Positions 1 to 6,638 of a stretch of 31,738 nucleotides of DNA are shown one piece after another. Source of the stretch: Candidatus Peregrinibacteria bacterium. GTDB taxonomy: Bacteria > Patescibacteriota > Gracilibacteria > Peribacterales > Peribacteraceae. A program made the position numbers and the translations under genes. Below the pieces are notes generated by a model. That model did no database searches. It was given only the letters and a program-made list of their open reading frames with translations, and was not told the DNA's origin. Every line of letters begins with the position of its first letter. The stretch's first letter is position 1. The DNA lies in contig VGKZ01000002.1 in the NCBI GenBank assembly GCA_016866815.1, positions 1 through 31,738 on the forward strand, in the 5' to 3' direction.

Positions 1-75
1 GGGGATGCCGTCATCCTTGATGCGTTTGAGAATCTGCTCCTTCACGTCGGGAGCAATGCGATGTGGTTTGCCCAT
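1..75 (-). CDS. Transposase N-terminus (partial, runs off window start)
   Basis: Only the first 25 codons are inside the window, read on the minus strand from ATG at 75. They begin M-G-K-P-H-R-I-A-P-D-V-K-E-Q-I-L-K-R and continue K-D-D-G-I-P. This is a short basic helical start of the kind seen in the helix-turn-helix part of IS3-type transposase OrfA proteins. The bases after the start (about 90-120, with the string TGTCTAAGATATGGGG) could be the end of the insertion element, but no matching inverted end is in view. The family call is an inference from a very short fragment. Confidence 0.45.
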   Translation of the reverse strand, partial: MGKPHRIAPDVKEQILKRIKDDGIP

Positions 76-213
76 ATCTTTCGGGGGAAGTTGTCTAGAG
101 TGTGTCTAAGATATGGGGTACCTGCCAATCGCAGCCGCCGGACTCAATGCAATGCTTCTCATCTGGTGGCTATTCCGTATTACACCTAATTGGGTGAAGA
201 TTGCGGCATTCGC

Positions 214-963
214 TTATGCTGAGAGACTGCTTGCAGCATGTGAATCTCTGTCAGTTTGATTGGTGAACGATTGAATAATTTTCTGTGCCTCGTCTCTGAA
301 GGTTTTTCCATCGTCTCGATGAATATTTCCGCTCTCTCCCAGAAGAAAAGAAATAATTTCCATGCAAGGCAAAACGACCGTTCTCAGATGTCCTTCCAAA
401 ATCATCCATTGCTTCGGAACAAAGTGAATGAACTGATTTCGTAGATCTATAAGATCATTAATTGCGTCATCGTATCTTTTCTCTGCGGGTAAAGGTTTTG
501 AATTGATGAACTGCATCATGCGTGACGACTTCACTCGTTTATAAAGTTCATCGAAATCAATTAACCTCCAGCATTGTGAAAATATTTCCGCGAATTCGTC
601 TTTGGATAACGGATCAGATAATTCGTGATTAATTTGATCGAATTGATCTTTTCTAAAATCAACTCTGAAGTGAGTGCTCATTTCTACGATTTTTGACTTA
701 TGATCTACCTCAACTTTTCCGGCATCCCAATTTGCACATAGAACAAATTTGTACCCCTTTTTCTTGGAAAAATTTCTGGTCACATTATGAAAATCCGTAT
801 TCTTTAAACAGAGCACAAATAGTGATTGCAGAGTCATGAAAAGAGTCAGGATCATCCATTTAAATTCTTTTTGATCCCCCGACTTATAGGTAGACAGGCT
901 CTTTTTAAGATGATCGAAATTATCAATGAAGTCTTCCCATTCATTGATTACAAAATCCTTCAT
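214..963 (-). CDS. HEPN-like domain protein of unknown role
   Basis: A 249-residue soluble protein, visibly AT-richer than the genes after it. Near residues 175-180 it carries R-N-Q-F-I-H inside the context DLRNQFIHFVP. This fits the R-X4-6-H signature of HEPN nucleotidyl-binding or RNase domains, which are common in toxin, abortive-infection and defence proteins. The rest is helix-rich with no other motif I recognise. I chose the ATG at 963 over the upstream TTG at 981, because a -10-like TACAAT (975-970) lies six bases before it and overlaps the longer start. It sits between a transposase fragment and tRNA-Gln, a typical site for acquired genes. Whether it is a nuclease, a toxin or simply a HEPN-fold protein cannot be decided; no antitoxin partner is seen beside it. 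Confidence 0.6.
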   Translation of the reverse strand: MKDFVINEWEDFIDNFDHLKKSLSTYKSGDQKEFKWMILTLFMTLQSLFVLCLKNTDFHNVTRNFSKKKGYKFVLCANWDAGKVEVDHKSKIVEMSTHFRVDFRKDQFDQINHELSDPLSKDEFAEIFSQCWRLIDFDELYKRVKSSRMMQFINSKPLPAEKRYDDAINDLIDLRNQFIHFVPKQWMILEGHLRTVVLPCMEIISFLLGESGNIHRDDGKTFRDEAQKIIQSFTNQTDRDSHAASSLSA

Positions 964-969
964 ATCAGC

Positions 970-975
970 ATTGTA
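970..975 (-). promoter_or_regulatory. -10-like box directly upstream of the HEPN gene start
   Basis: TACAAT on the minus strand ends six bases before the ATG at 963. No purine-rich Shine-Dalgarno sequence lies between, so the transcript would begin at or very near the start codon. No good -35 is visible. The arrangement matches that at several other genes in the window. Confidence 0.45.
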
Positions 976-1046
976 GGCCAAGCGGGTCTATCCACACCGA
1001 TTTCCCTCTTGCTAGGGCAGAAGGGTCTATTAACACCTGTACCTGT

Positions 1047-1234
<188 letters not shown>

Positions 1235-1345
1235 GAACACTACGTCAAAACCGCCGCGGTGCGAAGGCTTCGCCCGTAGCGCGGTCGCGCTATTGTTGCC
1301 GCTTCTCCTGCGTGCGTGCAGTCACAGTGTCGTGAGGATGCTTTC

Positions 1346-1374
1346 AGTATAGCGTGTTTCGTTGGGTTTGTGAA
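1346..1374 (-). promoter_or_regulatory. Sigma70-type promoter reading towards tRNA-Gln
   Basis: On the minus strand, TTCACA (1374-1369) and TATACT (1351-1346) are separated by exactly 17 bases. Transcription would start near 1339 and run through the broken tRNA copy into tRNA-Gln, giving a 5' leader of about 220 nt to be removed by RNase P. No better promoter is seen closer to the tRNA. Confidence 0.5.
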
Positions 1375-1889
1375 TGTATGGAAATACGCACCGAGGGGGC
1401 AAACCCACCTCGATGCGCGTTCCCTGTATGCATTCCCTGTGCATGTCGCCGATCTCGTCTCCGTCTGAGGCGGAGGGATGCTTCCCGTAGGGTCGCAAAG
1501 GAACTCTCCGTAGGGGGGAGAATCCGTTCCGGCAGTGTTCACCGTGTCTGTGCCGGGTGCGCGGAGCGTTTTCCGGCGTTCTGCGTGTGCAGTGAGCGGG
1601 TGGCTCTTTTCAGACACTGTCCCGCGGATATGCGGGGGTGAAGACCTCCTGACATGCAAGGAGCAGTGGACCCGTAACGATACGTGTACGAGGAATTCCT
1701 GTCCACGCATACGCGTTGCGCGGGGGCAGCATTGGGTATGGAACTTGAACGGACAAACTTCGGTGGGCCCCGTTTTGCCCCTTGCAACAGTGGAGATCAG
1801 GCTATGGTCCTCGTTCACCTATTTGCGCCGGAGGCGTCCTTTACGGAGGGCCCTTTCCGTTTCAGATTCGCGTATTTACCGCTTTTTCC
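1375..1889. other. Gene-free, GC-rich, hairpin-rich intergenic stretch
   Basis: No open frame here has a recognisable protein character. Several inverted repeats are visible. One is 1387-1396 with 1408-1417 (nine of ten pairs). Another is 1500-1504 with 1526-1530, enclosing TCTCC/GGAGA. A third is CCGGCA 1529-1534 with TGCCGG 1551-1556. A fourth is CCCGC/GCGGG around 1621-1637. This could hold a structured RNA or a degraded gene. I could not match it to RNase P RNA, tmRNA, SRP RNA or 6S RNA by their conserved sequences. Confidence 0.4.
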
Positions 1890-1918
1890 TTGCTCCGGCT
1901 CTGCCCTTTGCCTAGAAT
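1890..1918 (+). promoter_or_regulatory. rplU promoter
   Basis: TTGCTC (1890-1895) and TAGAAT (1913-1918) are separated by 17 bases. A start near 1925 leaves a leader of about 28 nt before the rplU ATG. The leader contains a small hairpin, CGCC-GACT-GGCG (1929-1940). Unlike many genes here, rplU therefore has a true, though short, 5' leader. Confidence 0.6.
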
Positions 1919-1952
1919 CCCCCGGAATCGCCGACTGGCGGTTTCCAGAACC

Positions 1953-2267
1953 ATGTTTGCCATCGTCGACATCGCAGGCTTTCAGGAAAGGGTCGAAGTG
2001 GGCGCAAAGCTCGCAGTTCCTACGCTGGGCATGAACGAAGGAGGTTCGCTGACCTTCGATAAGGTGTTCCTGGTCTCCAATGGCGATGCCCTCACGGTCG
2101 GCACGCCGTACGTCAAAGGTGCAAGTGTAGAAGTGAAGGTCCTTGGCCACGGTCGTGGAGACAAGATTCGCGTCTACAAAATGCGTCGCCGCAAGCGCTA
2201 CCGCAGAACGCACGGCCACAAGCAGGGATTCACGGAGGTGGAGGTGCTGAAGATCAAGGCCTCGTGA
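1953..2267 (+). CDS. rplU: 50S ribosomal protein L21
   Basis: A 104-residue protein, the usual length for bacterial L21, which binds 23S rRNA in the large subunit. The N-terminus MFAIVDIAGFQERVEVG matches the family opening (Y/F-A-I-V-x-x-G-G-K-Q). The C-terminal segment is rich in Arg and Lys, with RRRKRYRRTHGHKQ followed by F-T-E-V-E-V-L-K-I, the usual L21 ending. The frame is open well upstream, but the ATG at 1953 gives the standard protein and follows a clear promoter. rpmA (L27), the common downstream partner, is not next to it; instead the convergent tgt gene follows. The stop is TGA. Confidence 0.95.
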   Translation: MFAIVDIAGFQERVEVGAKLAVPTLGMNEGGSLTFDKVFLVSNGDALTVGTPYVKGASVEVKVLGHGRGDKIRVYKMRRRKRYRRTHGHKQGFTEVEVLKIKAS

Positions 2268-2283
2268 GGTTGGCGACGGCAGA

Positions 2284-2300
2284 CCTGCCTGCCAGCAGGC
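2284..2300. repeat. Palindromic intergenic repeat (CCTGCC type)
   Basis: CCTGCCTGCC followed by AGCAGGC forms a GCCTGC/GCAGGC hairpin between the convergent rplU and tgt genes. It closely resembles the perfect 20-bp palindrome at 24198-24217, so it is probably one copy of a dispersed repeat. No T-run follows it, so it is a weak terminator at best. Confidence 0.6.
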
Positions 2301-2308
2301 TTCGCGAT

Positions 2309-3394
2309 CTACAGTCCGTTCCGCAACTCCTGCATCGCCTTCAGTGTCACGCCAAGGTTTTGCTTGCAGGCGATGGTTTCTGCATACCGCTCGTTGGCCT
2401 TAAAGAGGTGGTGCAGGTAACTCTTCCTATGGATGCGGCTGAGGTCTGACGGTGAATCCGGGTCGATGATGCTGTGGTCGTCTCTGTATGCACTTGCGAG
2501 GATGCGGATTTCGGAGCCGTCGCTTACAAGCAGTTTCCCGTGCCGCGCGATGCGCATGGGCAGCACGCAGTCGAACATATCGATTCCTTTCTGCACGCAC
2601 GCTCTGAGTTGTTCGACGACACCGACCCCCATGAGGTATCGCAACTTGTCCTGCGGCAGCAGCGGGCAGACATCATCGAGGACCGCGTACATTTCCTCCT
2701 GCGTTTCGCCGACGGCCAGTCCTCCGACGGCGTATCCATCAAAGCCCATGGCGATGAGCTCCTCGGCGCATTTCTTTCGCAGATCTCTCTCCAGGCCGCC
2801 CTGTACGATACCGAAGAGAAGCGGTGCGACGGAGGCCTCTGACGATCCAGAAGAAGCTTTCGTCTGTTTCCTCTCTTCGTGCTCACGCTTGCACTCCTTT
2901 GCCCAGAGAAGTGTCCTGTCGACTGCTTCGATAATCTCGCTGCGTGCAGCGGTCGACGGCGGACACTGGTCGAAGCACATGATGATGTCCGCGCCGAGGT
3001 TCCACTGTACCGCGATCGATTCCCGTGGGCCGAGGAAGCACCTATCCCCGTTGATGTGTGACCGAAACTCGACTCCATTGTCTGAAATTTTCCGCAGACT
3101 CTCGAGCGAGAACACCTGGAAGCCGCCGGAGTCGGTCAGCATCGGTTTGTTCCAGCTGATAAATTTGTGCAGTCCTCCGGCATCTGCGATCACCGTATCG
3201 CCCGGCTGGAGGAACAGATGGTACGTATTGCAGAGCAGGATTTCCGCGCCGAGCGAAAGAATATCCCCGTGCGTGAGGCCTTTCATCGTGCCTGCGGTTC
3301 CCACGGGCATGAAGAACGGCGTTTCGATGTCGCCATGTGTGGTGACGACGCGTCCTCTGCGTCCGGCCGGTGTCGTTTTCACGAGGGAAAACAT
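2309..3394 (-). CDS. tgt: tRNA-guanine transglycosylase (queuosine pathway)
   Basis: A 361-residue TIM-barrel enzyme that exchanges G34 of GUN-anticodon tRNAs for preQ1 or queuine. Visible motifs are TDSGGFQVFSL with the general acid/base Asp at 88, MCFDQCPP near 139-146, GIVQGG near 195-200, GGLAVGE near 224-230, and FDCVLP with the nucleophile Asp at 275. The structural zinc site is altered: the three Cys of the usual CxCxxC are Ser at 314, 316 and 319, and the position of the fourth ligand (His333 in E. coli) is Gln 345. The surrounding YLHHL block is intact, so this is not a frameshift. An extra Ser-rich stretch lies near 178-189. It converges on rplU. No Shine-Dalgarno sequence precedes the ATG. 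Confidence 0.92.
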   Translation of the reverse strand: MFSLVKTTPAGRRGRVVTTHGDIETPFFMPVGTAGTMKGLTHGDILSLGAEILLCNTYHLFLQPGDTVIADAGGLHKFISWNKPMLTDSGGFQVFSLESLRKISDNGVEFRSHINGDRCFLGPRESIAVQWNLGADIIMCFDQCPPSTAARSEIIEAVDRTLLWAKECKREHEERKQTKASSGSSEASVAPLLFGIVQGGLERDLRKKCAEELIAMGFDGYAVGGLAVGETQEEMYAVLDDVCPLLPQDKLRYLMGVGVVEQLRACVQKGIDMFDCVLPMRIARHGKLLVSDGSEIRILASAYRDDHSIIDPDSPSDLSRIHRKSYLHHLFKANERYAETIACKQNLGVTLKAMQELRNGL

Positions 3395-3482
3395 GTGTGG
3401 AGGGATTTTCCATGAGTTTCCGGTGAAAGGAAATCATCCTTTCAAGTTCCCTTGCACTTTTTTCCATTTGTGAATAAATCAC

Positions 3483-3510
3483 TTGTACAGAAACTCCGGG
3501 GTCGTACAAT
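3483..3510 (+). promoter_or_regulatory. Promoter of the DoxX-like gene
   Basis: TTGTAC (3483-3488) and TACAAT (3505-3510) are separated by 16 bases. An ATG at 3516, five bases after the -10, opens a 12-codon frame that ends at 3554 and overlaps the DoxX-like start at 3541 in another frame. It could act as a leader peptide or be chance. Confidence 0.5.
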
Positions 3511-3540
3511 ACGTTATGACCATTTCCCCCTCTTCTTTCT

Positions 3541-3975
3541 ATGTGTTGCTGTGATCCCAAGAATCCGAAGAGCGTTGCGGCCCTCCTGCTGCGCGTCACC
3601 TTCGGCCTCTCACTGTTGTTCGTCGGTATTTCGCACTACATGCGACTGCAGGGTCTCGTCAGTATGATGGACGGACTCGGACCTCTCACGGTTGTCGGCC
3701 AGATATGGGCGTACATCCTTCCAGCACTCATGATTGTCGGCGGAGCACTCTTCGCCATTGGCATGTATCTGCAGATCGGCACGTGGGCCGCTGGCGTCGC
3801 GCTGGCGTCTATTCCTGCTGGAATGATGCTGCAGCCGGTGCTCTCGCCCGTTGGCATTGCGGATATGATGGGTGCGACGATCAACGCGTTCATCTGGCTC
3901 ATCGTCTTCGCTCTCGTTGTGAGAACATCCTGTTGTTCCTGCGGAGACTGTTCGGGGAAGTGCGGGTGTAAGTGA
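3541..3975 (+). CDS. DoxX-like membrane protein with Cys-rich ends
   Basis: A 144-residue integral membrane protein with four predicted hydrophobic segments (about 11-31, 54-76, 80-100 and 108-128). The pattern, including G-x-x-L-L-F-V-G-I-S-H-Y near 22-33, fits the DoxX/SURF4 family of small quinone- or redox-linked membrane proteins. Both tails are rich in Cys: three at residues 2-4 and six at 131-143 (CCSCGDC and CGC). This could bind a metal or an iron-sulfur cluster, or form disulfides; the tails are not typical of DoxX. The ATG at 3541 is the first start in frame, since a TGA lies just upstream. No Shine-Dalgarno sequence is visible. A strong terminator follows, so it is a single-gene unit. 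The substrate is unknown. Confidence 0.7.
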   Translation: MCCCDPKNPKSVAALLLRVTFGLSLLFVGISHYMRLQGLVSMMDGLGPLTVVGQIWAYILPALMIVGGALFAIGMYLQIGTWAAGVALASIPAGMMLQPVLSPVGIADMMGATINAFIWLIVFALVVRTSCCSCGDCSGKCGCK

Positions 3976-3995
3976 ACGGAAGATATACGTGAATC

Positions 3996-4036
3996 AAAGG
4001 ACGCAAGCGACTCGAAGTCGTTTGGGTCCTTTTTTT
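3996..4036 (+). terminator. Rho-independent terminator
   Basis: AAAGGAC pairs with GTCCTTT across an inner CGAC/GTCG stem, and seven T follow on the + strand. It ends the DoxX-like transcript. It lies just past the 3' end of the convergent clpP gene and could help stop that transcript too, although the reverse T-run is weaker. Confidence 0.8.
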
Positions 4037-4055
4037 ACACCTTTTGCGTTCTCTC

Positions 4056-4691
4056 TCACGAAATAATCTTGTCGATCAGCCCGTAGTCCTTCGCCTCCTT
4101 TGCACTCATGAATTTGTCGCGCTCTGTGTCGTTGATGACTTTCTTCAGATCCTGTCCGGAGTGCTTTGCGATCATCTCATTGAGAAGGTTCTTCGTCTTG
4201 ATGATGTGATCGGCGTGGATGGCGATGTCCGTCGCCTGTCCCTCCGTTCCGCCGAGCGGCTGGTGGATCATGATTTCAGAGTGGGGGAGTGCGAAGCGCT
4301 TGCCCTTTGCACCGCCGAGCAGAATCAGCGCGCCGCCGCTCGCTGCCATGCCGAGGCATACCGTGGACACATTCGGCTTGATGAGCTGCATGGTGTCGTA
4401 CATCGCGAGTGTGGAACTGACCTGTCCGCCCGGAGAGTTGATGTACATGGTGATGTCCTTCTCTGCATTTTCCTTTTCCAGGAAGAGCAGCTGGGCAATG
4501 ACGGAATTAGCGACGTCATCGTTGATCGCCGTGCCTAGGAAGATGATGCGTTCCTCGAGGAGACGGGAGTAGATGTCGTACACGCGCTCTCCGAATTGTG
4601 TCTTCTCGATGACGCTCGGAATGAGCGTATTCTGCGGGAACGTTGCGTTTCGGCCCGCAGTCTTGGCTATGGAGGTGAGCTGGTGATACAT
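4056..4691 (-). CDS. clpP: ATP-dependent Clp protease proteolytic subunit
   Basis: A 211-residue serine protease subunit that forms the double-heptamer chamber fed by ClpX or ClpA-type unfoldases. The catalytic triad is intact: Ser118 in GMAASGG, His143 in IMIHQPLGG and Asp192 in the ERDKFMSA block. The INSPGG motif (85-89) and YDIYSRLLEERIIFLG are standard. The open frame extends to 4859, but the extra N-terminus has no family similarity, so I use the ATG at 4691 (MYHQLTS). That still gives an N-terminus about 20 residues longer than usual, perhaps a propeptide. No Shine-Dalgarno sequence precedes it. It is divergent from miaA. Confidence 0.93.
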   Translation of the reverse strand: MYHQLTSIAKTAGRNATFPQNTLIPSVIEKTQFGERVYDIYSRLLEERIIFLGTAINDDVANSVIAQLLFLEKENAEKDITMYINSPGGQVSSTLAMYDTMQLIKPNVSTVCLGMAASGGALILLGGAKGKRFALPHSEIMIHQPLGGTEGQATDIAIHADHIIKTKNLLNEMIAKHSGQDLKKVINDTERDKFMSAKEAKDYGLIDKIIS

Positions 4692-4857
4692 GAGAAGTAG
4701 GGGAGAGGGGGTGCAGGAAATCTGCGTTTGTTCATGACTATCATAGCGTTTTTTGCGCTTCTGCAGCAGTAGGCACGCCAGCGGTATTGTTGCATGATGA
4801 ACATGTAATGTGTGTTTTACATTTCTGATAATGGCTTCCGGACTGCATACTGTCCAC

Positions 4858-5814
4858 ATGCATTCCGCAGAGATGCCGGCACTTCAGAGGGAACTTTTTC
4901 CCCGCGTCCGTCAGTCGGCGAGGCCGCTGATCGTGATACTCGGACCGACGGCATCGGGGAAGACGGATTTTTCCCTGGAGACGGCGGAGACACTCCAGCG
5001 GGAGTTCGGACGAATCGTGGAAATCGTGAACGCCGATTCCCGGCAGCTCTACAGATACCTCGATATCGGTACGGCAAAGATTCGCAGGGATGAGATGCGT
5101 GGCATTGCGCATCATCTGCTCGATGTTCTCGATCCGAAGGAGGAAATCACCGCGGCGGCATATCAATCGATGGCTTTCCGCACGATCGATGACATTCACG
5201 CGCGCGGGAGCATTCCGTTTCTCGTTGGCGGTTCGATGCTGTATCTCTCCGCAGTGATGGACAATCTCTCGTTTGTCGACGCTGCCGATGCGTCTTTGCG
5301 GGCGGAACTGGAGCGTGAGTACGATCGGGATCACGGTGAGAGTCTGTACGCGGAGCTCACACAACTCGATCCGGATACCGCCTCGGGTTTCCATCCCCGC
5401 AATAAGCCCTACCTCATCCGCGCTCTGGAGATTCTCCGCACGACGGGCGGCAGGCCTTCAGCGATGAAGCGTGCAGCACCGTGTCCGTACGATCTCTTCA
5501 TCATCGGCGTGTTCCAACCGAGAGAGGAGCTGGCGAAGAGGATCGAACGGAGGACCTCCGCGATGTTTGCTTCAGGATGGATTGACGAAGTGCAGAGCCT
5601 GATCGACCGGGGATACACAGCAGAAGACCCTGCGATGAAGAGCAGCGGCTACCGTGAAGTCATGCGGTACATTCAGAACAGGCTTCCTTCAACGCAGCGG
5701 GAGCTGGAAGACCAGATCGCGGGCAAAACCCGTCGGTACGCAAAGAGGCAGATGACGTGGTGGAAGGGTGACGAACGGATCCTCTGGGTCGATGCTCAGA
5801 CAGCTTCGATCTGA
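4858..5814 (+). CDS. miaA: tRNA dimethylallyltransferase
   Basis: A 318-residue enzyme that adds a dimethylallyl group to N6 of A37 in tRNAs reading UNN codons. The P-loop GPTASGKT is at 29-36. It is followed by NADSRQLYRYLDIGTAK, which carries the catalytic Asp and tRNA-contacting residues, then by HHLLDVLDP and GGSMLYL. The C-terminus has KTRRYAKRQMTWWK, the family's usual tRNA-binding end. The frame is open from 4810. I chose the ATG at 4858 because CATACT lies six bases before it, but ATG at 4831 or 4873 is possible. The last 19 bases overlap the convergent gene at 5796. Confidence 0.93.
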   Translation: MHSAEMPALQRELFPRVRQSARPLIVILGPTASGKTDFSLETAETLQREFGRIVEIVNADSRQLYRYLDIGTAKIRRDEMRGIAHHLLDVLDPKEEITAAAYQSMAFRTIDDIHARGSIPFLVGGSMLYLSAVMDNLSFVDAADASLRAELEREYDRDHGESLYAELTQLDPDTASGFHPRNKPYLIRALEILRTTGGRPSAMKRAAPCPYDLFIIGVFQPREELAKRIERRTSAMFASGWIDEVQSLIDRGYTAEDPAMKSSGYREVMRYIQNRLPSTQRELEDQIAGKTRRYAKRQMTWWKGDERILWVDAQTASI

Positions 5815-6212
5815 CCCTCTCCGAGGAGTGCGGGTTGCTCGAACGAAGGCATACCCTGTCGCACGGTTACCTTCGCCGTGAGTTCGATGACCTGGTCCTT
5901 GATGTCCTTCGACATATTTTTAGCTTTCTCTTGAATGAGATCGGTCATTTGGCTCAGTGTCATGTGCTCTGCAATTGCCTCCTTCGTCGCATTCACCACT
6001 AGCTCCTTCGCTTCGGGTCTGAACTTCTTGTTCTCTGTGATTTCAGATCTCTTCTCGCGCTGCGTCACTTTCTTACTTAAATTGTCGAGATCGGCACCTG
6101 CTTTCTCGGTGATATTGACTTTGTCTTTCACTGCTTCATTGACGCCTTCGTGTGGAATTTCGAGGTTGCCTGGGGCCATGGTGAGTTGAGGAAAATCAGA
6201 ACTTAAAGACAT
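5796..6212 (-). CDS. Conserved-looking hypothetical helical protein
   Basis: A 138-residue, highly charged and probably all-helical soluble protein (for example KDKVNITEKAGADLDNLSKK and QREKRSEITENKK). It has no membrane segment, signal peptide or motif I recognise. Its start overlaps the end of the gene upstream by 17 bases, so the two are probably one transcript with coupled translation. Its 3' end overlaps the convergent miaA gene by 19 bases. The steady codon pattern and tight packing support a real gene. No function can be assigned. Confidence 0.65.
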   Translation of the reverse strand: MSLSSDFPQLTMAPGNLEIPHEGVNEAVKDKVNITEKAGADLDNLSKKVTQREKRSEITENKKFRPEAKELVVNATKEAIAEHMTLSQMTDLIQEKAKNMSKDIKDQVIELTAKVTVRQGMPSFEQPALLGEGQIEAV

Positions 6213-6582
6213 CGTGATCCTGCTCCAGACGCTCCTTCATAGCAAAGAGCTGCTCGATCATCGTCGTGTACTGGGGAGATTCGTCCGGCGTCTGCTTGCT
6301 GATGTAGAGCTCGTAGAGGTCCTTCAGCAGCCGTGAGACGTTCATGAGGCCCATGTCTGCGCGCTCCTGCTCCTCCTCGGACATCGCGTTGTACACGCTT
6401 TCGTTGAGAAACGACCGAGGCTTGTAGACGTCGATCTCTCCGGATTCCACCATCGCCTTGATCGACTTCAGAAAGTTCAGATGAGCTTCGCTGAGTTTTC
6501 CTGCAATCGGAGCGCCCGCTTTCACCTGCTGGTCGTCCGTAAGAGATGGTGCCGTTGCGAGTTTCTGGTGGAAGTCGGCCAT
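6196..6582 (-). CDS. Hypothetical protein, first gene of a two-gene unit
   Basis: A 128-residue soluble helical protein starting MADFHQKLATAPSL, with acidic stretches (MSEEEQERAD, TPDESPQ). I recognise no family. It overlaps the next gene (5796-6212) by 17 bases. The start at 6582 is supported by a -10-like TACAAT (6596-6591) eight bases upstream, with TTCCCA 17 bases further as a possible -35. The intervening GACAGGAA is only a weak ribosome-binding match. It is divergent from rarA across a 56-base gap holding both promoters. Confidence 0.65.
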   Translation of the reverse strand: MADFHQKLATAPSLTDDQQVKAGAPIAGKLSEAHLNFLKSIKAMVESGEIDVYKPRSFLNESVYNAMSEEEQERADMGLMNVSRLLKDLYELYISKQTPDESPQYTTMIEQLFAMKERLEQDHDVFKF

Positions 6583-6624
6583 TTCCTGTCATTGTACCAG
6601 ACTTTCGATTCGTTGGGAATATCC

Positions 6625-6630
6625 TATACT
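6625..6630 (+). promoter_or_regulatory. -10 box of rarA, probably leaderless
   Basis: TATACT ends eight bases before the rarA ATG, so the message would start at or next to the start codon. The opposite-strand TACAAT for the gene at 6582 lies 29 bases away, making a compact divergent promoter pair. Confidence 0.55.
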
Positions 6631-6638
6631 ATCTTCCC

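Noticed and set aside
113..259. A 48-residue + strand frame (MGYLPIAAAGLNAMLLIWWLF...) between the transposase end and the HEPN gene
   Set aside because: It has a hydrophobic stretch but overlaps the end of the HEPN gene, begins in the probable insertion-element end and has no ribosome site or promoter of its own.
1240..1818. 192-codon minus-strand frame and overlapping + frames in the gene-free stretch
   Set aside because: Translations are rich in Arg, Ser, Thr, Pro and Cys without domain pattern, typical of non-coding GC-rich DNA; several frames are open at once.
2433..3473. 346-codon + frame antisense to tgt
   Set aside because: It is a shadow of the tgt reading frame; the product is Ser/Pro/Arg-rich and tgt is unmistakable on the other strand.
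4692..4859. 56-residue N-terminal extension of clpP
   Set aside because: The extension has no ClpP similarity and would overlap the divergent miaA start; the ATG at 4691 already leaves room for a propeptide.
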